Part shown: positions 1 through 12,596 of the stretch, piece after piece | Numbering within the stretch: position 1 is the first letter of the stretch | Layout of the letters: the number at the start of each line of letters is the position of its first letter | NCBI GenBank assembly: GCA_029204225.1 | Contig: CM055094.1 | Span: 72,101,884 to 72,165,883 of the forward strand | DNA from: Diphasiastrum complanatum | Lineage: Eukaryota > Streptophyta > Lycopodiopsida > Lycopodiales > Lycopodiaceae | DNA: 64,000 bases | Direction: 5' to 3' | Position numbers and translations under genes: made by a program | Notes under the pieces: generated by a model | The model's database searches: none | What the model was told of the DNA's origin: nothing | What the model saw: only the letters and a program-made list of their open reading frames with translations

Positions 1-244
1 GCAAGCGGGAAATTATGTTGATCAACATCAACATGATGACTATTATTATGAAGACAATTATACTGATCAACATCAATATGATGATGATCAATATGAAGAT
101 GATACAGGTGAAAGTTCAAAATTGTTCATTACATCAATCACTACAAAGTGATTGCTACAGGAGCTAGAGTCAACGAGAATACAAAGTAAATGCGAGATCT
201 TTTACTCAAGCTATGGTAAGCATTGTTGATAGTCAAAGTGACCT
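1..244 (+). pseudogene. copia relic A, gag/protease remnant
   Basis: One frame reads a very acidic, Asp/Tyr/Gln-rich stretch (repeats of DQHQYDDD type) and then meets stop codons before the integrase part that follows. The DNA shows an imperfect repeat of GATCAACATCAA-like units. I see no zinc knuckle and no protease active site, so the gag end and the protease are missing or lie before the window. It is assigned to the copia element downstream only because of position and strand. Confidence 0.4.
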
Positions 245-962
245 TTGCATCAAAGGTTTGGTCATATTAGTGCTCAAAGCTTGCAAATCCTTAAAATAGG
301 TAATCTAGTTGTTGGATTGCCTGATATCTCTTTTGAAAAAAAAAATTGTGAGGATTGCATTTTGGGAAAACAACATAGAGAGAGATTTTCCAAAGATGGA
401 ACAAGAAGAGCCAATGGCATTCTTGATCTTGTTCATAGTGATCTGCGTGGACCAATACAAACTAGGTCCATTAGTGGTTGTTACTATTTCATCACATTCA
501 TTGATGACTACAGTAGACATATCTAGATTTATTCCATAAACAAAAAATCTGATGCTTTTGCTAAGTTTAGAGAGTTCAAAGCTCTAGTTGAAAAACAAAC
601 AGGTTGCTATGTTAAGACCCTCATATCAGATGGTGGTGGTGAGTATTTTTCAACAAAGTTTATAAATTTTTGCAAGGATCAGGGGATAAAGAGGCAAACT
701 ACTGCACCCTATTCACCACAACAGAATAGAGTTGTAGAATGGAAAAACAGATCTATTGTGGAGATGTCTAGGACAATGTTTAAGAGAAAGGATTGGCCAA
801 ATACTTTTTGGGCAAAAGCATGCAACACAGCTACTCATATCTTGAATCAGTGTCCTACGAAGTCTGTGGAGGGTAAGACACATTATGAAGCTTTTACTAG
901 AAGGAAACCTAATGTTTCTCATTTACGAGTATTTGGTTGTGATGCTTACGCTCTAATTTTGA
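245..962 (+). pseudogene. copia relic A, GAG-pre-integrase and integrase core
   Basis: The product would insert element cDNA into the chromosome. The reading frame opens with a histidine motif of the GAG-pre-integrase domain (HQRFGHIS), then a CX2C pair (CEDCILGK), then the core with the first Asp in LVHSDLRGP, the second near the DGGGEYF stretch (about 630-650), and the Glu region with PQQNRVVEWKN. Stops and frame changes near 525 and 735 break it. At about 958 the integrase frame runs straight into an FEETFTPVTKM-type reverse-transcriptase start, so the integrase C-terminus and the linker have been deleted. A Gly-to-Arg/Trp change in the usual NGVAERKN motif is a further sign of decay. Confidence 0.85.
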
Positions 963-1788
963 GGAAACCTTCACACCCGTAACTAAGATGGTGACTATAC
1001 ATTCTATCATTGCTATTTTTGCTTTCTATGGTTGGAAGATCCAGCAAATGGACATTAAATATGCTTTTCTTAATGGAGTGGTGGATGAAGAGGTGTACAT
1101 AGTACAACCTCAAGGATTTGTTGAGCCAGGGAGAGAGCATCTTGTTTGTAAGCTCAACAAAGCCGTTTATGGATTGAAGCAAGCACCACAGGCATGGTGC
1201 TCTTGCATTGATGAACACTTCAAACAAAGGGGAATGGTAAAGAGTGATGTTGATCCTAATCTTTACATTCTAAAGCAAGATTCAAATATAGTGTTCATTG
1301 TGTTGTACGTGGATGATTTGATTATTATAGGAAGTAATGAGAGCTTAATTGATGAAATCAAATCAGATCTTTCCAATGCTTATCACATCAGCGATCTAGG
1401 ATTGATGCACTATTGTCTTGGCATTGAAGTGTGGCAAAAGGAAGACATGGTCTTTCTTACACAAAGCAAATATGCATGAGGTTTGCTTTGTAAGTTCAAT
1501 ATGCATGATTGTAAGCCTTTGAGTACACCTATGGATGTCAACATGAAGCTTACTACATATGATGAATCTGAGAAAGTGGATGCTTACTTGTATAGACAGC
1601 TGGTGGGTAGTTTGATTTATTTGACACACACACAACCTGATATTTCTTATGTTGTTGGTGTTGTTAGTCAATTTATGCAAGATCCTAGTCAAGCACATTG
1701 GAAGTCTGCTAAATGTATTCTCAGATACATTCAAGGGACATTGAATCTTGGTTTGAAGCATGATTAGCCTGAAGCGCCAATGTTGGTA
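958..1788 (+). pseudogene. copia relic A, reverse transcriptase
   Basis: This is the copia-type reverse transcriptase (RVT_2 family). Visible landmarks are the FEETFTPV start at 958, QMDIKYAFLNG, VYGLKQAPQAW, and an intact YVDD catalytic motif at 1306-1317 followed by LIIIGSN. The downstream connection motif (LVGSLIYLTHTQPDISY) lies near 1600-1660. A TGA at about 1477 and a TAG at about 1765 interrupt the frame, so no full product is possible. The catalytic core itself is well kept, which suggests fairly recent loss. Confidence 0.9.
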
Positions 1789-1794
1789 GGTTAA

Positions 1795-2268
1795 ACAGAT
1801 GTCGATTGGGTAGGTAATATTGATGATAGAAGATCTACCAGTGGTGATACATTCAGTTATGGTACAGCTGCGATTTCATGGAGCAGCAAAAAGCAACCTA
1901 CAATAGTCTTATCATCGACGGAAGCTGAATATCAAGTACTCAGCAATGCTACACAACAAGCGGTATGCTTACGACGATTGCTTGTGGATTTAGGTCAACC
2001 ACAGTTGAATGCAACCATTATATCTTGCGACAATCAAAGCTGCATTCACCTTGCCAAAAATCTAGTTGTACATGCTCGAACCAAGCACATCGAAGTACAC
2101 TATCATTTTGTTTGAGAGAAAATTCTTGATTTAGCCATTGATCTTGTTTTTTGTAAATCTGAAAATCAAATGGCAGATATTTTTACTAAGTCATTAGGTA
2201 GATGTAAATTTGAGAGGTTTCGTACTCTATTAGGAATAGAAGAATGTAATTTTATCATTGAGGGAGAG
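1795..2268 (+). pseudogene. copia relic A, RNase H
   Basis: This is the copia RNase H domain that removes the RNA strand during cDNA synthesis. It shows TDVDWVGN, an STEAEYQVLS motif, the SCDNQSCIHLAKN block, ARTKHIEVHYHFV and ADIFTKSLG near the C-terminus. An in-frame TGA follows the HFV motif at about 2114 and a TAA lies just before the domain at about 1793. The frame ends directly before the purine tract GAGGGAGAG that primes plus-strand synthesis, the usual copia order. Confidence 0.88.
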
Positions 2269-2532
2269 TGTTAGAAATCAATGATAAACTTCATTCTGTT
2301 ACTGTTTACGATGTACATTAATGTTGACAACTGTTACCAATTGTAATTAGCCGTAGGCTAGTCTATTAGTCTACTCGTAGATTTTCTCTCTCTATCAGGG
2401 TTCAAGGGTCATTTGTACATTTCACATTTTAGTATAATCTAGTATGATAGAGTGAGTGTGCATGTTCTTCTTTTGCCTTTTTGTGGTGATTGTTTATGGT
2501 GAATGCTTGATGTTCCATATCTGATTATTGAC
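2269..2532 (+). repeat. 3' LTR of copia relic A (end approximate)
   Basis: The LTR begins TGTTAGAAATC immediately after a purine tract (GAGGGAGAG). Its end is set at a CA near 2532 only by motif and could be wrong. No matching 5' LTR lies inside the window, so the element continues or was truncated upstream. Confidence 0.6.
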
Positions 2533-2683
2533 AGTATTTGAATGCTGAATTTATTTTCATATACCTAAGAGCAAAAGGAGCAAAATGTAGGTGAAAGCTT
2601 TGAAGTTATTTTCACATGATATAATCAACAAATGAAGGGGTATAGATGCCATGATCTACTTGGATAATGGATGCACATAAGTC

Positions 2684-2878
2684 GTGATCATACTCGATGA
2701 GATTCATAGGTTTGGCGATGATGAAAAACATATTGATAAACTATCCAAGCATCTCAGTGAGGATGAAGCAATTCCACCACCACAAGTTGATTATCAAGCC
2801 GAAGATGAAAGTCATGGTACTCCTCCGATTGTGGAGACAAGATGGAGAGTAAATAACAAACCTATTGGATCAGAATGA
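2684..2878 (+). pseudogene. short acidic ORF, possible copia linker
   Basis: The 64-residue frame is acidic and polar, with SEDEAIPPPQVDYQAEDE near the middle and ends in a TGA. Its composition resembles the variable linker between integrase and reverse transcriptase in copia polyproteins. No catalytic motif is present and I cannot place it firmly. The next 330 bases (2880-3206) hold nothing I recognise. Confidence 0.3.
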
Positions 2879-3206
2879 TCTCCAATACAATGTTCCACCA
2901 CTCAATCTAATCCAAACTTCAGCCTATTTAGGCATGAGATATGACTCTCTTTTCTCTCTTTAGAGTCATATAGTCCTAAAATAGAAATATGAATACTACA
3001 CTACCAAATTTGGTCCATATGGCCAAATTACATCAAATAAAGGTCATTCGGTGGGACTTAAACTCTACCACTTCTAAGACTATCTAAAAGTAGCCTTACA
3101 TTACCATTTTAATGACATTCACATGTGAAACTTTTGTGGGCCATATGCACAAGTTTAGGCCTCAACTAGTCAAGAAAATAGTTGACAATTCTTACTGGAC
3201 TAACGA

Positions 3207-3660
3207 TTGTATGAGGTTGCAGACTGTCTGGACTACAAGGGCATTTGCGGTGCAAACACAGCAACAACAACAACCACAACCAGAACTATAGTTGCAGCAA
3301 CGTCCAGTACCTTATCAACAAGGAAAACAAATGGAGCAATGACCATTTCAAAGACCAATACAATATTGACAAGATGTTCCAAAGGATGTTTGTTGTTTTG
3401 TAACCAAATGGGATATAGGTATTTTAATTGTGTCCCATATCATCAACAATTGGTCGGTAATTTAGAACAAGCATTGCCTCCACCTCGGTTGAATAATTGT
3501 TTTAATGATCATAATTTGGGGCACAACCAACATCAAAATCTTGGAGAAGGGAATGAACCAAAACAGCTAGCACCTATGCAAGTGGTAATGGTTGAAGAAC
3601 CGCAATTGATATGTCGAAGTAGTCATCTCGCCATAGGAATAAAGGAAAAACGATAAGGCA
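3207..3660 (+). pseudogene. family X copy 1, gag with degenerate zinc knuckle
   Basis: This is the nucleocapsid end of a gypsy-type gag. In one frame a Gln-rich tract is followed, after a frameshift, by a knuckle-like string with CNQMGYRYFNC, where the expected His of CX2CX4HX4C is Tyr and the first Cys pair has odd spacing. The same tail region is found inverted at the right end of the window (about 63,790-64,000). The protease region follows after about 200 bases with several stops. Confidence 0.6.
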
Positions 3661-3869
3661 GGACATACCAGTTGAAGATTTGTGGCTAAGTACAAGCTGA
3701 ACATCCAACACTGACATAAGCTAGATGGCTAAAGTTATGCAGGAGGTGTTACACCAATTGTAGCAGAATCCAATTTCTTCTTGAAAATTGGTTGATATTG
3801 TGGCTGATCAGATTGCTGACTTTGTCAACAATTGTAAGTTCCAAGTTACGATAGGGCAATTGATTCAGA

Positions 3870-4230
3870 TTGCACCTTATTTGGCTGATTCAATATGCTC
3901 TAGGTTGTTTGGATTTTAGTGACCAGCAGAGTTACCGTCAGCACTGGTCAGTACTATTGTGCAATCAACAGAACATGATATTGTTCAGACATTGGAAATT
4001 AACATTTCAGGATCTTAATATCGGAGGTGTACATATTGATGGTGGAGTAGGGGTGGATATTACCTCTGAGGAAACGTACAATAAATTGAAAAATATACCA
4101 TTTTAGAAAAGCCAACTTGTCATCCGAATACACGGGATTCTCTAGTGGGGGAAATTCGGAAGGTTCTGGTAAGCATTGAAGGATTGAAGTTCTTATTGAA
4201 TTTTGTGGTCATGAGGCTGCCTACATGAGC
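3870..4230 (+). pseudogene. family X copy 1, retropepsin-like protease
   Basis: The frame reads through HIDGGVGVDIT, which matches the retropepsin active-site region of plant gypsy elements, but with Asp-Gly-Gly where Asp-Ser/Thr-Gly is usual. After a stop at 4104 (TAG) another frame carries the end of the domain (LKFLLNFVVM). The inverted copy at 63,225-63,491 lacks this stop and reads through. Family X therefore had an active or recently active protease with a DGG site, a variant also seen in some Tat/Athila-type elements. Confidence 0.6.
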
Positions 4231-4384
4231 GGATGTGTATTTTGTTCTTTTGAGAAGACCCTAGTTATGACCTGTAAAACTTGTGCATGACTAGACAACA
4301 TGAATTGTTATCTGTTAGAGGCAGAGGACCCTAGTACCTACAATGGATTATCCATTGATACCTTTGCAACCGAATGAACCATAT

Positions 4385-4732
4385 GAAAGGTGGTTTAGAT
4401 TTTGTTGGGATGATTAACCCACCATCCAAGAATGGTCATCAATACATTGTGGTAGCCATAGATTATGTGACCAAGTGGGCGGAGGTGAAAGCTTTGCGTG
4501 ATAACACAACTAAATCCAATCGAGTATCTTAGGAAAGCAGGTGCTAGAGAGAGGGGGCTCCTGGCATGATTTTTTACAATCGACATTCTGGGCTAATCGC
4601 ACTACTTACAAGATATCCATAGGTTTTACACCCTTCAAATTGGTTTATGGTGTGGATGCTTTGATGCCTTACGAATTGGTTTTGCCAACTTTGTGGGTAC
4701 ATGCTACTCATAATTTATGGCCGGAATGAGAT
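4385..4732 (+). pseudogene. family X copy 1, gypsy integrase remnant
   Basis: The core begins [19 protein letters not shown], typical of Ty3-gypsy integrases of the Tat/Athila type, with the first catalytic Asp in LDFVG and [10 protein letters not shown] following. The middle of the domain is lost near 4520, and the C-terminal part resumes with TFWANRTTYK and PFKLVYGVDALMP. No reverse transcriptase or RNase H remains between protease and integrase. The inverted copy near 63 kb has lost this integrase as well. Confidence 0.85.
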
Positions 4733-5040
4733 GCTACGAGAGTGATTACATGTTTTGGAGAAGTTGGAAGAACCCCGTGGGTATGCTTATTGGCGAAACT
4801 GGATAGCTAGACAACATCAAGCTACAATGATTTTTTGTGGTTAGTGATGTAACTCATGTATGAGTAACATGTCATTGAGTTTTTAGAGAATTATATTAGT
4901 GGTTATTCTTTTGAGACCAAGATTTCTTCATTTTGGAGAAGATCCGTATCTGATCTTTATGATTGGGATTTTTATGAGGTTCAGAGAATTTTATTTTCTG
5001 AATTCATGATTACGATTTGGGGTTCATAAGTCTGGAAGGG

Positions 5041-5421
5041 AGTACTATTCAGTTATGTAATATGATCTTTTGTGAGGAAGAAATGGACGAGGATAATGTG
5101 CCAAGGCGACCTTGCCAACATCGACCCTAGGCCAGTGACGCGACAATTGAGAAAGAGTTTGGTGAACCTGTGAATTTTCAAGAGCTAATAAGGATTCATC
5201 AACAAGATATGATGGACAGGGAAAGAGAAGAGTTGCGGGATTTTGCGGTCTGGAACAGGGACTACATGTTGTTTGGAATCAATGTTGTGTTACTCTTAGT
5301 CAATGGATTATTGGTATTCATTATGGTATCCTTCATCGCAGATATTGTGCACAACATTTTCGGATACTTGTTATACTACATTTATGGATTATCTTTTTGG
5401 TTGATAACCAGAACATTATGA
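5041..5421 (+). pseudogene. family X copy 1, membrane ORF in envelope position
   Basis: The frame lies between the integrase and the 3' LTR-like block, where envelope-like genes of plant gypsy elements sit. It starts with an acidic, Glu/Asp-rich part, then a helix-forming charged segment (IRIHQQDMMDREREELRDF), then two or three hydrophobic segments (about residues 30-80 of the 83-residue C-terminal ORF from 5170). A TAG at 5128 replaces a CAG codon found in the inverted copy at 62,388-62,843, so this copy is disabled. I do not recognise a known family, and envelope function is only inferred from position and membrane character. Confidence 0.6.
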
Positions 5422-5499
5422 GTTGAATACTCCTAGTTGTCAATTTGATAATTACACTTCATTCAATCATTAGAATTTAAATTATTGGGAATGTTTGTG

Positions 5500-5968
5500 T
5501 TATGAAATTAAAAAAAAAATTGTGAAAGTAGGAAAAAAGGAATTAATGATGGGAAAAAAGAAAACTCAAGGACAATTTAACAGTACTGCTAACATGGTTT
5601 TGCAATATTATTGAAATTAAATTTTTACATTTTAAACGTTATTGTAATTAGAAGTTACAATGTTGAGGAAGAATATTAAGTTTTGCGGTGGTAATATTTT
5701 ATGGTTATTGGCAAAGTGTTATGTTACGGTATTGCGATTTTAAAATTAATAGTAGTTGAAGTGTTTAAAAAATCGGCGGATACAAAGAGTATGACAATTG
5801 TATATTGACGTGTGGTACAGAGGAAGTTACTGCCACAATCCTCAATGAGTTTAAGATTACATTACAAAAGGGTTATGTCATTAAAACAATTAATACTGGA
5901 ATTAATTAATCTCTTACGAAAATGGTAGAATACGTGTCCTCTTTTCCGGTGGTGTTAGGGGAGCTACT
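5500..5968 (+). repeat. family X 3' non-coding region with LTR-like block, truncated
   Basis: From about 5806 the sequence matches blocks at 52,943-53,273 (same strand) and 61,724-62,068 (opposite strand): a TGTGGTAC start, a run containing TTAATTAATCTCTTACG, and an end at CTACTTATTAGCTATGA. In this copy it stops at 5968, where copia Y integrase starts abruptly. The two other copies continue past this point, so 5968/5969 is a breakpoint. A purine-rich tract with GATGGGAAAAAAGAAAAC near 5550 could be the polypurine tract, which would put the LTR start there. Confidence 0.5.
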
Positions 5969-6835
5969 TATTAGCTATGAATACCTATTCAAGAGGTTCC
6001 CATAAAAGGATGGGACACCTCAACTTCAAGTCATTGGAGGTAATGGCTAGGAAGCAAGTTGTGATTGGTCTTCCAATTCCTTAAAAAGTATCAATCATGT
6101 TTGTGAGTCTTGTGCTTTGTCAAAGTAACATAGACTATCTTATACTAGATCTACATCTAGATCTACAAAGCCTTTTCAATTTGTACATTTGGATGTTCAT
6201 GGAATTACTACAATTAGCAATAGTGGAGCTAATATGTATGTAACTTTCATTGATGATTTTAGTAGATTTTGTTGGATCTACCTACTAAAGAGCAAGGATG
6301 AAGTGTATGATGTCTTTTTTAAGTTCAAGAATGCAATGGAGAACCAATTTTCCACAAGGATCAAGTGCTTAGGGAGTGACAATGGTGGAGAGTACATATC
6401 TACCAAGTTCAAGGCTTTTTGTGATGAGCATGGGATCAAGAGGGAGTATACACCACCAAGGACCCCACAACAAAATGGAGTGGCCGAGAGGAAGAATAGG
6501 ACTTTATGTGAAAGTGCCAAATCCATGAAGTTAAGTGCTAACCTTGATAAGCCATTTTGGGATCAAGCTTTGTTGTGGCCGAGTGCTATTTTGGATGGAA
6601 GGACACCTTTTGAGATGCTATTCAAGAGAAGGCCGAGTGTCAACTTTTTTAGAACTTTTGGATGCACATGCTATGTCAACATTACTCTTGATGATGACCA
6701 GGGAAGATCCATCCTCAAGGAAAGGTATATTTGTTGGATATACAGTGTAAAATCAAGACTGGCCCCATTAGCTGCAAGTTCCCTATTTATCCTCCTGCCA
6801 GGATATCCCAATTAGGTATCGCAGAACTTCGTAAC
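5969..6835 (+). pseudogene. copia family Y copy 1, integrase
   Basis: A GAG-pre-integrase remnant (RMGHLNFKSLEVMARK) leads into the core: first Asp in HLDVHGI, second in GSDNGGEY, and Glu in PQQNGVAERKN. The frame from 6189 is open for 208 codons. It ends in the FVGYTV junction near 6750, where normal copia sequence stops and an unrelated tail begins. The same junction occurs at 40,505 in copy 2. Reverse transcriptase and RNase H are missing, so this family cannot move by itself. Confidence 0.88.
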
Positions 6836-7080
6836 GACCGCAATTAGTCGGTTCAACTTCTCGTAAACACCGCATAGAGACTACAACCGTCAACCTTGCA
6901 GTTGCTTACGATCTGTTCGACTTCTCGTCGAATATGACTTAACCTTAATAGCCTACCTACTTTAACTCCTTAATCATTCTACAACAACGTCTCCTAACTT
7001 AGTAACCTAACAATGTAAATACATTCCCATTGTAAATACATTTTCAATAGAACTTTGTGTTAGCGGAGTAAGCGTCACAT
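6750..7080 (+). repeat. family Y tail, shared with 40,500-40,840
   Basis: This stretch follows the truncated integrase in both Y copies (AAATCAAGACTGGCCCCATT onward, then GAACTTCGTAACGACCGCAA, then GTAAACACCGCAT). It is not coding. It may be the 3' LTR or untranslated end of a deleted Y derivative. Copy 2 carries a 21-base tandem duplication that is single here. Confidence 0.5.
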
Positions 7081-7105
7081 CCAGAATCAAGGAGGACGAT
7101 TGTAG

Positions 7106-7312
7106 TTGAGAAGGATCCAAAATGGCATCAGATGGAACCATGGAGATAAAGATGGTGGATTGGTTGGAAGGGGAGAACTACACCTCGTGGAATTGGAAGA
7201 TGAAAATACTGTTGAAGGAGAAAAGCTTGTGGGGAGTGGTTGTAGGAATGGAGGGTATCGAGATGGATCAAGAAGGACACATCAAGAGCGAAGCGCAGCC
7301 TGAGGTGGTGAG
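7106..7312 (+). pseudogene. copia gag N-terminus fragment
   Basis: The frame from ATG at 7122 has VDWLEGENYTSWNWKMKI followed by LLKEKSLWGVV, which is the start of a copia gag (DUF4219/UBN2 type). It is cut at about 7312 by an LTR in the opposite orientation. Only about 60 residues remain. Confidence 0.7.
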
Positions 7313-7783
7313 GATACTTGAAATTCCGATAGAATCTAGTGCAATATGTAGATCACATCACACAATCACCATAGCCACTCCTCACAAGCTCTCATAGATG
7401 GCACAACAAAAGTTAATAGATTAAAACACTGTACATATAGAGTATTCACAAACTGCATGAAAAGGCAGGTGTCCTAAAATTGGCCTACCACCTGTCAAAC
7501 TAAAGTCGGGCCCAATATGGCCAAATTCGACCGACAAACTTGGGACATGCCCCCAAGTATAGCAAGTATTGTAAATAACTTTGTACATGCTGATTCTTCC
7601 TATGTGTGGCTACTCGGCTAACCCAAGTAGCCAGCTACGAGATTAGTGCCCGATCAATATATCCTAACGGGTCACGTCAGGATCACAACCATATACAATA
7701 AACCAAATAAACTGTACACTAATTACATCATCACATTTAGAGCTTATACTAATGAATCAGATTAGAAGCTGATTTCTAACTCT
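7312..7783 (-). repeat. copia-type LTR on the minus strand
   Basis: Read on the minus strand, a purine tract AAGGGAGAGAG precedes TTAGAAATCAGC, the same arrangement as at 15,180 for the large minus-strand copia element. The two LTRs also share ATATGTACAGTG and a GAGCTTG block in the same order. The LTR end near 7312 coincides with the break in the gag fragment on the plus strand. Confidence 0.55.
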
Positions 7784-8764
7784 CTCCCTTAAGCTCAAAT
7801 GTGATAAGAGTGAAAAACAATATATTGCAGCAGCGTCTGGAGTGTCCAAAAGATGTCAGCTACTATGTACTTGACTCACACTCAAGCACACCAACAAACC
7901 ACCAGGTTTGACTCACAAAGTATCATGTAAACACAATGCTCATACAGAGAGTCTACCATACTCTCGACCAACTGACTCGTCCCCATCCAACTTGAAACAC
8001 AAGTGGACCACATGAGCGACATGGCTCAAACTGAAGAAATACCACTGCTACCATGAGACTTACATCCTCCATCACGCTAGGCTGACATCCTATCAGGCAC
8101 TTACAAGCACAAACCTGTAAAGATGAAATAAATGAGCGACTGAGGCTCAACTTGAGGAAATCTTACTGCCACCATAAGACTATACCCTCACCGGATAAAT
8201 AGCTAGTAGACATAATGACAAGTCAAAGAGTATAAAATGACTACTTTGTTTCACTGTAACAAATACACAACCACATACGACTCCGACTCAGATCTAGACT
8301 CCCGTGACAAGGTAACATGCAAGCCCACACACACTCATGCAAACCAACATGAATGATAAACCATCAAATACATGACCAAGGCCTGCCCATAAGTGGTATC
8401 CTGTCGTACCAACACTTGTGCCACCTGTAGATCTGTTGGTACACCATTGGTCACCAAATCACTTAACCATGGCCTCAACCTGTAACCAAAATGCCCTCAC
8501 GTCTAAGCATATCACATAGATGTCCTCATACATCATCCAAGATCAACCATCTCGAACCAATGAGTGCTCCAAGCCTCATCCCTGATGTATCTCCCAAATA
8601 AAGCTATGCTCCAAGCCGCTTTGCCCTGACATCCTGTCCAATAAGCCCTGAAGCTGATCCCCATCCATTCCCGATGCTCCAAGCACAAGAGTCTACCAAG
8701 GACTCAATGAATGAATGTACACAAACCTCACCATAAGCTAATACCCGAGTAGCTCGATTTTGTC
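7784..8764 (-). other. non-coding internal region of an LTR derivative
   Basis: This 1 kb stretch follows the LTR on its internal side and holds no polyprotein motif in any frame. It is richer in C and A on the plus strand than its surroundings and has repeated phrases such as GCTCCAAGC. It could be the internal part of a large non-autonomous LTR derivative. Nothing else is recognisable. Confidence 0.35.
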
Positions 8765-9088
8765 AAGGAGATGGTATGGATCAAGAGGATGATCAAGGAT
8801 CTTCACTTGCTGGATTTTTCAGAGAGCCCAATCATCTTTTGTGAAAATAAATTAGCCCAAAGGTTGCAACCAATCCTATTTTTCATGCTAGGAGCAAGCA
8901 TATTGAGGTGCAATATAATTTTGTGAGGGAGCAAGTCATTCCAAAAGAGGTGGAGCTTCAACATGTGTCCTCAAGGGAATGTGTAGCTAATATCTTCACC
9001 AAAGAATTGGGAAAGGACTTCTTCATGAAGCATAGGACTTCACTTGGAGTGTTATTAAAGTCTATGCTAAACCATGTTGAAGAGGGAG
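8765..9088 (+). pseudogene. copia RNase H C-terminus
   Basis: The frames show EMVWIKRMIKDLHLLDF, then NPIFHARSKHIEVQYNFV and CVANIFTKELG, the end of a copia RNase H domain. A frameshift lies at about 8860. The ORF ends in a purine tract GAAGAGGGAG followed by an LTR start. Confidence 0.8.
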
Positions 9089-9670
9089 TGTGAAAGATTC
9101 AACTAGTTTGATCATATTTGCTACATTTTTATATTTGGAAAATTGAGGCCAACTTTGTTTTAGACTTAGGGTTTGACTTTTCATAGTCTAAATTTCATCT
9201 GAATAAACACTTTTTGAAAGTGTGAAAAATTTAGAAGTTGAGTTTGAGTAGATTCAAATTTGAAATTGGGTACTTTGAATCTAGACCCAAAAATAGTAGG
9301 GTTTACATTTTGGTGGGAAAGCCAAGTGGCCAAATAGGATTTGGACCTGCTATAAAATAAATGCAACTCGTGAAGAGACATGTCTTCTCTCTTCTCTATC
9401 TCATTTCATGCTTATACATGGCTCTCTTGGGTTCTACTATCCATTGGTGCACTATACTTGTGATTGCATGCAATTCTATGTGCAGAATGATCTATATTTG
9501 TTATTTTTGGATCCACACGTGCAAAATACACTAGCTTTTTGGTTTTGTATGGACAACAACAGTACTTTATCTTTTGATTCATGTTTGATCAAGTTCTGTT
9601 AGAGTTTGAATCTCATTTTGTGTGTAGATGCTGATTTTTCTACATTGGTGAGATTGGTAGAGTAGCTTCT
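9089..9670 (+). repeat. 3' LTR after copia RNase H (end uncertain)
   Basis: The LTR begins TGTGAAAGATTC directly after the purine tract. A TATAAAATAAATG promoter-like string lies at about 9351. The right boundary cannot be set because no second LTR copy is present. Confidence 0.5.
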
Positions 9671-11138
<1,468 letters not shown>

Positions 11139-11327
11139 CAACAACCGTTTGCAATTAGTAGGGTTTTGCAGGGCGTAGTTAGCACCCCTAAAAGAGAATG
11201 CTAACTATCCACAAAAATAAGTCTACATTGTCAATTAAGTTAAAGTTAGGCATTATTTCTAAAGGTGCTTTTCACAATTTTGCATAGTTTACTCTCATGA
11301 AATTATTATTTTTAAAAGCACTAACCA

Positions 11328-12592
11328 GAGTCTATACTTTTAGAAGGAAAGTATTGTGATCACTACAATGATACATGGCCATAATGAGTTGGAAGAAAGA
11401 CTTTGTATAAGGTAAAGATACGCCTATTGGATGCAAGATGAATGTACTAATTAAAAGGGTAAATTATCTCTATAATTATATTTGGTCATGTGAACTACTT
11501 CAATGACAAGATCAAACTTTGCTATAATGTTTGGCAAATTCATAATATCATCCTTGACATTATCACTTTTGATGTCTAGGTATATAAATTGACATCCACT
11601 CGTGATTGCTTTCTTTCTAGAGGCAACATAGGTCTAGGATTTTAAGAAAGCATACATCGTCTATATATTGAAACATGTCTTTAAAGGAATGCACATTGTC
11701 AAATTCACCAAGTTTGGCTAATCATTTCATAAATTGCATTTCATAGCAAGTTAAATACCAACTACAACATGCAGGAGAGCATCATAAACCCATTAATATC
11801 TCCCATACTCAACTTTTTTCACCTAGTCTAATTACACAATCATTTATCAAAAAGTTGTTCCATTGGCATAGGTTTTCTATAGCAATAATAAATTTAAACG
11901 TTCTTCAAAGCGCTTGCATTCCCATGACCAACTTAAGTCGTTATTTCACTTTCCACTTGTAGAAGATCATAACACTTAGCAATATCACTGGACCACAAAA
12001 ATTATTTTTGGTGAAAAATTGAGGCAGTATTTAGTAGATGAGATACATTGCCAAAAAGGATAATATCCACATTTAGAAAAAATTTATATGTGGTTGCCTT
12101 ATGGCCTACTCTCTCCATAAGGAGAGGAGTTAGCATACCAAGAAGCAGCAAATGTGTGCATTGGTAATTCATCTAAAAGTGCTCTTGTGAGCTGTAAAAG
12201 TGCATAAGAGAAAAAGGTAGTACTTCTTTCCCAAGTAAAAAGTTTAGCATTACTTTAGTCAAATCATGCTTTAGTTTCTATCGAGTTTTCAACAAAAATT
12301 TGATGACATTCGGATATAGGGCAAAATTTAGATTTTTCGATCTTTCCAACGCTAATTTTGACTAGGTGCATACACATAAAACATGGATTATGATGTGACA
12401 TATATATGATATGTAGTCCAAAGTCTTTCATTATTAGCTTCTTTCAAACAAGCATCAGATGAACAATGACCATGTAGCCACTTGGTGTTTTTTAAGTATT
12501 TGATAGCAAAGGTTTTGCATAATTGAGCATGTCTAGTAACAATCTCATTAACAATAGTTTGATAGGTAGTTTAAACCATCCATCATATAATT
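11328..12592. repeat. dispersed repeat A, copy 1
   Basis: This 1.26 kb AT-rich block is repeated at 42,103-43,430 in the same orientation. The match starts at AGAGTCTATACTTTTAGAAGG and ends at CCATCCATCATATAATT. No inverted ends and no coding motif are visible. Here it directly abuts block B at 12,593; at 42 kb it does not, so it is a unit of its own. Confidence 0.7.
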
Positions 12593-12596
12593 ATAA

